A stretch of 64,000 nt of DNA from Membranipora membranacea. Lineage: Eukaryota; Bryozoa; Gymnolaemata; Cheilostomatida; Membraniporidae. Each line of letters opens with the position of its first letter. Position 1 is the first letter of the stretch. Location of the stretch: assembly GCA_914767715.1 (NCBI GenBank), contig OU612065.1:18538001-18602000 (forward strand), written 5' to 3'. Under the pieces are notes generated by a model. That model ran no database searches. It saw only the letters and a program-made list of their open reading frames with translations, and was not told the origin of the DNA. Positions 34,891 through 47,300 of this stretch are shown piece after piece. Position numbers and translations under genes: made by a program.

Positions 34891-37800
34891 CTATGACCCT
34901 TCGTGCTTGCTGATCAACACTTCCAACAATTTGATCTTTGCCTTTATTTGCTGCAAAAAGTAAATAAATATCTCAAAATATTTGCATCTGGTTATGTTTC
35001 ATAGTAGAAGAATGTAGAACAGGGTAGCTTGTCAGCATCAAACTAGTTGTATAAATATGAGGGTCAAATTCTAGGTCACCATGTGTTAGTCGGATTAAAA
35101 GATCCTACCAGCGGTGAAGGGTGTATCCCAGTTTCAATTAGGAAATTTAGGTTTATACACTTTCTGACTTGAGAATACAGCCCCTTGGACCAATCAGCAG
35201 CTAGGATGACGTTGTGAGCAAAAAATGGCAGTATTTAGCAATCAGCAATTTAATTTAGAAATAATATGACCGGGCATTTCGACTAGCTGATCTTAATAGG
35301 TTTGTGGACAGAAAATAGGTGGAAGAAAGGCGAGGCAAAAGCTTGAGCAAGATATTACACCACAATCCGAACATTAAAATTATGAAAGACAATTCAGATA
35401 CATTGTTCCTGTATCAAGATTTAGCTCTGACAAGTGATGACATTATCCGAAGACTTTTAGATGAGGAATTTTAGATAAGGTTGAGCAATATGACAAATTC
35501 GAATTTTTTGGCTATTAACGCAATAGCACCCCTCCTTTATGGGCGCATAAATAATAATTATGTCTGGTAGTCTCAACAAGTGGTTTGAATATTCATCTTT
35601 AAGAAAGCCAAGGTTCCATATTATAAGGGTAATTCTGAGTTCAGCTCGGGGCTACCTACTCAGTAAAAGTGGCTGTGCCATGGTCGTGCAAAATATTGAG
35701 TGATTGCCATCTGATTGAAAGATAAAATCATAATTGTTGCATAACCAAAATTCAGTTATCTAAATGTATGTATATATTAGAATTTTTAATTAAAGTTCTG
35801 ATGCAACACCAGCCCAACCAGGACCATCCGTCATAGTTGTTGGACATCTAAGCGAGTTTGACCACTATAGAACTACACTCCTGAAGACTTACACCTCTGT
35901 ATACTTACATCCATATATACTTACCCCCCGTAGATTTAAACCAATGTAGATTTACACCCTTATAGACCTACAGTTGTATGGCCGTTTTTGAAACTTACAC
36001 CCCTGTAGCTATTTTGTAGACTTACTTTATACTCCTGATACTTGTTGTCCATGGGGCCCCTATCCTCTCTCTGAACCTTACGACCATTCTCCCGCTGGAA
36101 TTCATCTTCAAAATCCCTCAACAGTTTCCTCAGCTTCTTCTTGGTATTATTAGCTTTATCCAGCTCAGACTTGAGTTCAGGCCTAAGGCAAAGAGACATG
36201 GAAAGATAACAGCAGCGGTTACGTGCACAGAAGAGTAAAGAGATTCTAGGTAAAGGACCATGTAGGTAATTATCGGACTGTACATAGCTTGAGAGAACAC
36301 TAGATGGTAAGATAAACTCAGTAAATTAGTATATTCGGAGGTTGGTAGATTCTGCTTCTGGGGCAAAGAGCATTCCTAAGCGTCTTGTGACAGATCTACT
36401 ATAATTGTTGAATTGTTTCAGATCTTTATCGTCTCTTCTAATTCTATAAAATGGTTTATTTTACCTTCCAAGTGTCTCACATCCAGGGTCGAACATTCCA
36501 AGAACAAATAAAATATATTAATGATAGAATTCTCGCTAATAAATAATTAACTTGTGATGTAACTTTTGGCCGAGATCGCTATAAGTAAAGACGTCTACAT
36601 GGTAATCTGGTACAACCTCAGGGGTCTAACTGGAGGGCACATTGTCAGCAATTTGACAGCTGTGAGAGACAGTCTAGGATTCCTCATAATCACAAAGCCA
36701 TTAGACAAACACCAGAAATACATAGATTTGTCTAACACAAGTTTCCCTTTGGTGCCTGATATGTCCATATTGTGAAGGTGAACTTCCTTTTCATAGAATG
36801 AAAATTAAATTATAAAATTTTAGTTTATATAATGGTTCTATTCACATTCAAAGTTCAGCAACCTCTCGTGACAATGGCCAAGGTAACAGATTAAATGGTG
36901 TAGTGGGGGGTTGCTGTGGTTCAAATCAGGAAACTCTGCTATCTATACATCAGTCCTATTGACCATATTGAGGTTAAGATACAGAGTACTATCACAGAGT
37001 AAGGATATATCCTTACTCTGTGATCTTATCCTATGCTATCACATCACACATCTCACCACATGCAGACCCTAAATACACCTCATATAGCATGAAACATTAA
37101 CCATCTCACTTTATACCCAATCAAACCTTGTTCCCATACTCACACCACGGTCCCATACTCACACAGGGAGAACTGATCGTCCTATACCCACCCAGTGAGT
37201 TTTCCCATAATAACGTAGGGAGATCTTCCCATACCCACACAAGGAGTTTTTCCCATACTCACACCTCTATCCCATTCCCACATCACGGTCTCATACTCAC
37301 ACAGGGAGATGCTGCAGGTTGGTTTCTTTGCCTGTTTTATCGCCCTCCTCCCCGTCCTCCTCGTCACCATTCTGTAGACCACCTGCAGCGTTGTGTGTGG
37401 TGTGGTCTCCTTCAGGTCGCTGAGTCACCAGTATGTCTGTAGGATCGCCTTCAGCATCCGTCTGTTATAGAGAAGAATAGTACCAATTGATCCAACAAAA
37501 GATAAAGAAAGTTTTGAAAAAAGATGGTATAAAACTGGGTCTATAATCAGATGAGTAGGACTCCTCTAGGAATATCTGATATGGTGACTGTCTGATAAAG
37601 TGAACATCTCCCTCCCTTTCCCTCCGGCTTTCTGAAGGTCTCATGATAAATTTTTACAACACAGCAAATGTTGCTTTACGACCCAAACTTTCATACAAAG
37701 CAGTTAGGACTCCTAAGTTATTTCTCAGCTCAGTTGTTCAACCTCTCACAATATTGACCATACGTAAGCTTCATTTGATATAACAGCTCTGTCAACACTC

Positions 37801-40800
37801 ACAAGCCGCAATATTGAGCTCTAAAATCCTAAATCCAATCAAGGAACACCTCTACGGCAATAGCTGCTCCAATATTTGAATTTCTAAATTCGATTTACTC
37901 TATTTACACATTGTATCATGTAAATAGATTAATGGATGCCAATTTTCAATCAATTGATCTGAAGATGTGAAAATGTCAGTCAAGTGCCAAAACTTAAACC
38001 CTTACAGGTATATTTGAAGTTATCTACCCATGACAGGCTAGGTACTTGATGTTGGCGAGGATTCCTAACATTTTCTGATAAATATATCATAGATTTCTAC
38101 AGAATTGGCAATACACGGAGTTTTGTAACGACCATAAACTTAATCCTCAAAAGAGAAAAGACAGGCCAGGAACCTGAAAAATGTGTTGTAAATCAATTTA
38201 ATGGCAATAATAATTAAAGTTCTATTGTTTAACACGGATTCCAACAAAGACATAAATCGGGTTTACCTGGTACATGGTGATAATACATACATACATACAA
38301 TAGACGGAAGACATTATGGCTAGGAGAAGATGAATAGTCCCTGCTTATATCCTTACCTTAGTCTCGGGCTTGGAGATTGGAGCCGTAGCTAATGCCTTTT
38401 TGATTTGCCGATATCTGTCATACAAAGGTCGCATCAGCTCCTTTTCCGATTTAGATTGCTGGAAAGTGTGAAAACAACTCGTGACGTATAAGTGTATCAA
38501 TCAAAATACGAATGAGTGCAAGTTTGCCGTCAGAATAAAAGGAATATTACAAGAAAAGTAATGTAATAGACAGTGATTTCAGACTAGGAGGCGTTGTATC
38601 CATCTCAATCAAATTTGTCACTAGGGGTATGAACTTCAGTTGCACCTATCAATTCGATCGTCGAATTACGGAAGTGAAGCCCTAGAAAAAGCCAGCTGAA
38701 GTGGACTTGGCACGCTGGGGATCACCATTGACCTGTATCTAGTGCCAAAATCCTCACACCAATGGGTTATTAAGAACCATAGTGCCTCATAACTTGTCAA
38801 CATCCAAGAAAAATTACTTCCTTGGAATTTAAATCTTCAGACCAATTTCTATGTCACCAAAGTCATATAAGACAATTATAACCAAATACCATGCTTTCTA
38901 ATCTGCCCATTGATTATGGTTGATAATCACTTTTTTTAAGTGTTATGGTCCAAAATTATTAAGAATTATCCATTAATCCCATCCTCTTCAGCTGATTTTC
39001 TCTCATTCATGATATAATTTCTTGACCAGAGTGCTTAACATGATTCATATCTGAATCGTCATAATATCTTTCCTGTTTATCTAAATATAGCAAAGCCATG
39101 TGCATATAGAATACTTACGGGCCTGCCATGGATGCTCTCAAAGTGAAGTAAGGCTTTCTGGACTGCCAACTTCTCTTCCTGCACCTGGTCTCTAGTTAAA
39201 GTCTACAACAGACACAGGAAGTTTGTCTCAGCAAAATAATTAAAAAAGTCACACCATAAAGACAATAAATTATTATTATAATAATTAAGACTATGTTTAA
39301 TCAGCAGTTTGAGTCAGTCTGCGCATAGTAATGAGTAAATTGTCTTGAACAAATTTCATACAATATAATCGATCACCAGCAAATCCCCTTATTGTGCAAG
39401 GCACATTGGGGTACCGAACATATACCTATAAGGAAACGACATGCAATTATGTTGGAAAAATGGCAGATAATAATGCAGGGATAATGTGGTATGAATTACA
39501 CTTTAATCAAGATTAACTAAACAAGACAAATGGCTTAAAAGGGGCAAGAGGTCCTCGCTCCTCACTCCACACTCCTCATCCTAATGAGTATACTAATAAA
39601 TAGCAGCGGCTGCGTCTGCACTGCAGCTTAGTGGTGGATGAGCAGCTCTGTTTTCGTCTTTTTAGTCATACTAATATTTATGACTCAAAGCTAATGTCGT
39701 TTTTTGCTAAATGTGTCATAAAACAATTTTTAACTATTCAAAAATTTAGATATAGTTGTTTAGAGAGTGGTTTGAAGTTGTCCGTTCAACAGTTATTACA
39801 AAAAACCTACTGTTATGCCATTCCTAACAGATAGAGGTGCGCGCAAATAGTGAATCAGGGTGCTTAATACCATTAGTACCACCAGTCACGAAAACTAAAC
39901 ACAACCATTTATGGGTTAAGGGAATTTTGTTCAGATGTACATCATAATGCTTCTTGGAAATACCACATATCTGCCATTTATAAGGATTATGCAATTATTC
40001 TTTTCAATTACTTAATCATAGTCTTAGTATTCTCATTTATTTTTTAATACTCTGTTAATTGAACCAAACAGATATCACTGCCACATAAGATTGGTAGACA
40101 GATAACTGGTCCGAGACTGTGTTTTCTTTCTCTGGTCTGAGCGCCGAGCCGACTATGCGCAACACTTTGTGGTTCGCATGCTTTTAATGTTCAAAATCAC
40201 AGCTGTCTGAGCCCTGAGACCATTAAGTATCCGGCGTTTTACCCCAAATTAGAAATCTCTACTTAAAAAATTAAACTTGCGATTAAAAACTCACACTCAT
40301 ATCATCATCTCTATTAGCTTCTTGCCGTTTATCTTTGAGCCGTTTTAGCAGAAGTTCTAGAGTATCAGCCATAGTTGGGGGTTCACTGCTCGTTCCCCCT
40401 GGGTGTACAACAGATTCAGGTCTACTGTTATCTGTGGAGGCTGCTGGAGGCTCGATAGAGTCAACACGAGCGCTGTCAGCCTGCTCCTTCAAATCTGTAT
40501 AAACACAGGTATACAAACACAGTGAAAAGCCAGAATAGCAGATACTGATACAAACATTATTGCGCTTTCATAGTCATACTGTTTCAACAACAAATCATAT
40601 TAGACTTGTCCGCCAGCCGGCTATTTTTTTTAGGGCTGCGTGACAAGGCTAGGAACATGAACAATATTAAAAGCTTACTCCAATTGGTAAGAGCCGTATT
40701 ATAGTAACAATCATGCTGCTTTTTGAGACTAAGATGCCAGCCAAAATCATACATAGTGGAAACATGTGAGCAATGTAATTAGCCAATAAAGCTGGACTAT

Positions 40801-41396
40801 ATACGTGTTCAACTTGAATTAAACTCACTTGATGAGGTAAAGTGGAAACATAATTAGGATGTGATATGACAGGATGCAAAGAAAACAACATAAATGAAAA
40901 AGGCACATAGATGGATCGGTTCATTCTGGTAATCAGATCACAACTTCATCACGAAAACATAGATATGCTATACCTGTCTCTATTCCTCCTAAATCTAAAC
41001 ACCAAATCACTCACATCACCAACAGCAATAACAAATTGGAGATTATACTATGGATCTCAACTCTTGCCAGCTTCAGCACAAACATGATAGTTGCCTTGTA
41101 TATATTTGGAGAGCACAACTTCTTATTCAGCCACTTATAGCAGCATCTCATTGTGGAAAGCAACACTGATTTTGGCCAACCGCTGTCTGACATTGTTCAA
41201 ACAATGTGAATATACTATGGGTATAAATCAAAGCGGCATCTTTCCTACAACTTACTCTTCAATTCTTTGCGAGATTTGGCAAGTTCCACAAGGGCTTTCT
41301 TGATTTCTAGCTTGGCATTCTTTTCTTGAGTTGTTGGTTTTTTACCGTGCTCAGCCTCAAAACCTTCTTCAAATGCCCTTATCTTCTTTTTCAACG
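34891..41396 (-). CDS. FAM13A: FAM13 conserved C-terminal coiled-coil exons
   Basis: Seven exons encode the family's signature blocks: LKKKIRAFEEGFEAEHGKKP (41256-41396), LELLLKRLKDKRQEANRDDD (40295-40494), EKLAVQKALLHFESIHGRP (39119-39202), MRPLYDRYRQIKKALATA (38357-38458), an acidic spacer (37301-37461), KKKLRKLLRDFEDEFQRENG and KVQREDRGPM (36026-36182), and the final QIKAKIKLLEVLISKHEGS with stop TAG at 34891-34893. These match FAM13A's C-terminus block for block, including the Leu-Leu-Glu-Val-Leu-Ile-Ser-Lys end. The charged heptad-like helices suggest coiled-coil or protein-binding roles. Confidence 0.93.
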
Positions 41397-44300
41397 CTAA
41401 AAGCATATAAGCCACAAATATGTGCACTGACTATAAAATATATGGTGGAATTACACTATATTTTAAGCAACTATAAAGCATATTTATAAGGCAAAGAAAA
41501 GTATGAGATTAAAAGTTTAAGCTAATAAATTATTCTTCAAAGCTGATACATCATGATAAAGTTACTGAAGCAAAATTACCTCTGCTGCAATTAATCTACT
41601 GTGACGTTCACATATTACATTCACATCACAAAGGGATAGTCCTGCATACTATCAAATATTCTATAGATAAGAAATTGTGTAAAAGACTAACTGTTGATTT
41701 TTTTGTTGAGAGCTTTAATTTCAGCTTGTCGTTTCTCTTCTTCAGCTTCGTTTCTCTGATTCTTAGGTTCTGGAGTGAGACCCTCTATCTGTTTGTCTCC
41801 TTGTGGTGTTGTTACTATGGGCAGATCATTAGTACTGACCTCCAATGTATCAACTACCAAAACAATGGATAAAAGTTAATCTTGGCATTTCTTATATCAT
41901 GACATGATTGAGTTGACAGTATTATATCCCATAGTTAAGTGAGATGAGTTTACCAAGGCTTGTTTGTGCTTCCCAATTCAGACTTGATAAAAAGGAAAAT
42001 TGACATAACCCCTTTCTTATGCATGGGTAGGACCAACAGATCAGTTTAATATTTTTAGTAGCAAATTAAGCTGTTCTTCTCCCAGTTGGCAAATCAACAT
42101 CACAAGCCACACGTAACTGTCAAGGCAGCTGTGTCAAGGGAACACTAACCAGGTGTACCAGCAGCGCTGGGTGGTTTGACAGGTTCATCATGAGACGGGG
42201 CTGGAGAGCTGTCCTCAGCTGCTGTATGAACTATCACTAAAACGACAAAACAATGACCCGATTATACATCTGCTCAACTGTGCGTAACAAAACTTGTCAT
42301 TACCTCCCTTTTATAAGGTGATGCAAGACAAATATCTTCCACTACCAAAATTTATTTATGACCCAAAATTCGATATGGAATTCCTGACTCACAGTGTCAA
42401 AACTATACGCTCAGGGCATTGTAAAATTAAGTCAAACCTCTACAGTACGGATTTCGGACCTCTTCTGTAGTCTAAGAAACAAGTAGATGCGTTTGGGATT
42501 GTCTGCTTTATTATAAGCTGCAAACAACTCCAAATAAACATAAAGTTTATAACACAAGCAGTAACTCTGCCACCATAGCTAGTTTTGAATTATTGCAAAT
42601 AAATTGATAATAAGAAGACTAACCTGGTGGTGGTTGGTTGGGCTGTTCCTCTATGTGTTTATCCCTTTTTTTGGCACTGTGACTTCGTTTGTCTAACTGT
42701 TCTAGATCGAGTTTTGGCACAGGACTTTGAGCAGGTGGCCTGTCCATTTGGTTTTCCTTATCACTACCGTTGCTTAGATTGTCTTTGTGAGCATTGTTAT
42801 TGATGTCATTTTGCACATAGGGGCTCGTTTGCACTGCCGAGTCAGTGTCTATTTGTGATTCCGTGAGCATGGGAGATGATGATTGAGAATCTGATAGAAT
42901 ACTCAGAGATTTCTGTCTGCGAGGTACTCTCTTCGTGGGTCCTTTTGGTTTCTTGAACTGAAAACAGGAACAAAATGTTTTGAAAATGTGCTGAAATTTG
43001 AAGCAGTTTTTTAAAGAGGGTACAAGCAACACATCATATCTATCATATTATTTAGGGTAATCTCAGTATAAATATTAGCAGGAATAAAAGAAAAAACGGT
43101 TTGATTAGTTTTGATAACACAACATACAAAGAGTGCGGGTCATTATCGAATAATGAGCTAGACCTAGAACATAATTGTGGTGTGATAGCATTATGAAATG
43201 AACAACATATTTTTTGGGCAAAAGCTTCTGATGTGGTCTATCTTTGTTCTACAGCTACGGGTCACACTGATCACATGATAAACTATTGCACATACAAACA
43301 AAAGCACATGAATCCATTCCTGTAGCTTTGATATCTCCAGATGGAAATTGGTGGTAAATTGGGGTCAATTTCTTATATGAGGGTTGGCATTGGCTAGGTT
43401 CTCAGATTTAATTGACTTTAACCATCAGAGATGCACATACTAGTTGTGTAATCATTGTGTTCGTGTGGCTAAGGGTATGGCGGTGAAAGGTGCATTTTAG
43501 GATAAAATAGTAAAGGTTACCACACATAGTAAAAGACTAGTACTACAGCGCACAACACGACACATCTACCAATGAACATCTAGTATATTTACATGTTGTA
43601 GCACGTTTATTGAGGATTTTATTGAATCAAACTCATTTTCCTGCCCGACATTGTTATCCACATGAGGTTGGGATGAAGAGGTTACCGATGATGAGTGATC
43701 GGCGACGTTGTGTTCTGAGATGATGTTGCGCTCTGTTTCAGAGTCAGTGAGTAGTTGGCTCTGCTGCATCTGGTCCTCCACTGGTGTTTGAGGGGAGGAT
43801 AGCCTTTGATAGTTTGTATGATTGTGTTGGGAATTCACCACAGGCATGTCTATACTGTGGTGCAACACTTCACCAAGAGATCTAAAATAAAAGAATGTAA
43901 ATGTGAGAAATTAGGATAATTTATGTCCAAATCCGATCAACCAAATACAACAATCGGGATGATATGCTTGTTTGGTTAATTGTATTCATCACATCTTGTG
44001 CTCACAGCTCGATCACTTTGTTCAGGTATTGTTCTTCCACAATTTTTTTATTGACGCTTGTCGGAGCAGACAGACATATAACCTAGGGGAGTTTATATTA
44101 GCTAGAGTTATGTTGAACTAGTATGGAGGAGACTGCATGCTAGCCAATTTTCATTAGCGGAGGTTATACAAAGTAAAGTGATTGCGTAAACGTAAGTCGG
44201 CCATAAATTTCCCTTTCTCACGGGAAATTTTTCTCCCGATACTACATCACACTTCAAGAATTAATCAAAGCTACGAGGAATCCTGGTTAAAAGCAAAGAT

Positions 44301-47300
44301 TTTCCATTAACAAGCAAACCACTGACTGAATCAAACTATCCTTGTAAGGTCTAAAGTACAAACTTACCCGTGTCGAGCAGGAGCTGATTTTGTTCGTGGC
44401 TTGGGCTTGGGAGGTTCCGTCTGCTGTGAATTCGATAGCGTTCCCTCAACCTGAAGATAAAAATGAATATTCAATCATAATTTTGCTTACGTAAATAGAG
44501 GGATTGCAAACATTAATTATCAAGAACTGATAAAAAATAAACTACGTCTAAATGTTATCAAAGTGTGTTGAATAAAGAGACTGATAATTGGTGTGAGTAC
44601 ATTTGAATAGCCCCTAGGTTTAGGTAAATAGGGTTTCACAGCTGCCGTTTGTATTTGATATCGATCCCTATCCCTATTAAATCACAAGGACGTCTAGGGA
44701 CACAAATTTTTAGCCCATGACACAAAATAATTAATACACCAATCTCAAATTTCATATATCGAAGTGCTCAAACTCTGCCAAAGATGGTGGTAGTTCGTGG
44801 GGTTGTGGTTGGTAATGAAATGTCACTACCAGCTACCCAGACAGAGTTTGAGCACTTATACTACTTCTCATCATACATTTGACTGTATGAAATACTATAA
44901 TAATGTACATTGTATTGATACAACTATGAAATAAAATTTAAAACATTTACAAGATTTGTGTTTGCTCTTACCAAGTCTGTAGTCTTAGAATTCTGTCTGT
45001 TCACCCTGGGCTTTGGCTGAGGTGTTTCGTCTGATGAAGTAGTTCTAGGCCTTGGTTGTGGAGTTGCAACATCTGCGCAGAATAAAAACAAGGATATAAT
45101 ACAATTTACTCACCATTGCACACACTTAATTGCTATAGAAAGACATAAGCCAACATCCTTTATTACTTGGCAGCAAAGGAATTGATTATAATAATATTAA
45201 TAAAGGTTGCAAAAAATGATTTCATTTGGCGATGAAAATAATCGACCAATAAGGTATACTAATAGAAGATGGCTTCTTTAGTACACTTGTACCTACAACT
45301 TATGATGTATGCTATGTATTGAAATGGTTCATAAGTGGTTCTAAGTGTGTGGTGACTAATAAATGTGAAACAAAATATTTTTGAAAACAGAGCAATTCAC
45401 TTATAAGTCTGGAGACTTTATAGTGAGGTTTTACAGCATAAAAGTCAAAGATTATAATAAAAAGAAAGCAATGAGTCAAGAGTTGCCAACAAGACAAGGG
45501 GTATAATACTCATAACATTTGGATTGTATACAAGTTGCTCTGCTATAAGATAGATACCTTTGCCGCTGTGTACAGTATCTGGCCTGTCATCGTTTTTATG
45601 ATTATGACTGAGGTTTGAGTTGGCCCTGCGATTGTGATGATGTATGGTGCTATACGGGGTGCTGCCTCGAGAGCTGGCATCATCACATTCACCCCAGTGG
45701 TCAAATATCGACCTCACCTCCGTAGCAGAAAATATGTGCTCCAAAACAGCTTCAGAGATTGTCTTTGTAACCAACCTGTAACACAACTCAGTCAGTCAGT
45801 AAATGTGAAGTAATCAAATGAGTATATTCATGTTTTTATCAGGGGGTCTTTCAATTAAAAACAGCCAAAATCGTAATTTTAATCAACCATTTTTTAATCA
45901 ACCATCATAATATTACGCTGAGAGCTTCTACACTACTCATTACATCATAAATTGGTAAGTAATACATTCTATGTACCATCACATCGGCACCTACATATTA
46001 CAAAAAGTAAACGGACCGTAGAATAATAAGTTATATAATTTAAGCACAGCATAGTAACTCACTCAGATGCGACAGCAGAGAGTACAGGAGAAGCTATACT
46101 ACTATGTCCGTCTCCGTCAGCGATAGTAAATGGTGACGCTCCTCTCATAAACTCCTGAGAAAGTGAGGTCATAGGTCGTATATCCTCTGAGAACTCCATT
46201 GGCTACACATTAAAAAAAACTCAACAGGTCAAAATTTATATCTTTCATATCAGTTGTTGAGATTGAGAACTTGCTAACACTTGGATGAATGAAACAACAC
46301 TGGTGTTGGCCTGTACCTGTACGTTGACCTATGCAGAAATCATGCTAACAAGCCAATTAAATGAGATATTTTAAAGTCAAATATAACCTGATGTGTTTGA
46401 TATCATATATTAGCATACCAAGTTTCCCTCCTTGAGTATACAAACTTTAGACTAAATGTATCATACACCTAAGGGGTGACCATGACTGTTGTAGATAAAA
46501 CATGATGCTCAAACATGGTTAGTTAATCTTACGAGGATCAAACAAGCATGCCAATCTTAATACAGATATATGAGTTGGCTCTATCTATTACATAGCCCAG
46601 GTTGTAGGCTGTATCAATGTTGAAATGGAGCCAAGGTCATTTACCTTATGATGAAAGTTAGCCCTAATGTTGACTATAGCCTGTAAATTACTGACCAGTT
46701 GTCAATAACAGGTCTTAGGGGGGCTAAAGGAACTTCCCTAAAGCTTAGATTTACATTAAGCAATGCAAGGGTCTTGTCAGAAAAAACAGTATGAATGGTG
46801 CTTGCCTTTGCCCTGCCATAAACCAGATTTAACATTATATCCTGACTATAAACTAAAATATTTGCTATAACCTACGCTACACTACACCTACAATCAAAAC
46901 CCAATCCCGGTCATCTCAAGAGACAGAGTTTCATCAATAAACAACTATACACAAAGAAACTATATTTGATATCACAAAATACACCGCCACCCTTGAGTAA
47001 ATGTTATTAATAGGTGTATAGCCTCTCACCACAGTCAGTGTGGGGTTATTATCTGTGAATTTAGGAGGAGGCGGTCGGGCCGGCGCCTGCCTTCTGGTCT
47101 TTTCTCGATTCTACAACACCACACATAACACCATTAGAGACAATCAGCAGATAGAGACATGTTAGTTAGTTGTGTTAAGAAGGTTACTGCATACTGTCTG
47201 ACATACATTGTAAGAGGTACTCAAGGATGGAAGGGTACATGGAAGCTGGAAAGAGATAACTATTTAATAGCATGCTCATTCTGTAGTTCTGTTCAGATCA

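Noticed and set aside
37128-37442. 104-codon plus-strand frame rich in His, Ser and Pro
   Set aside because: It is the reverse of the tandem repeat and of FAM13 exon 37301-37461; repetitive shadow translation.
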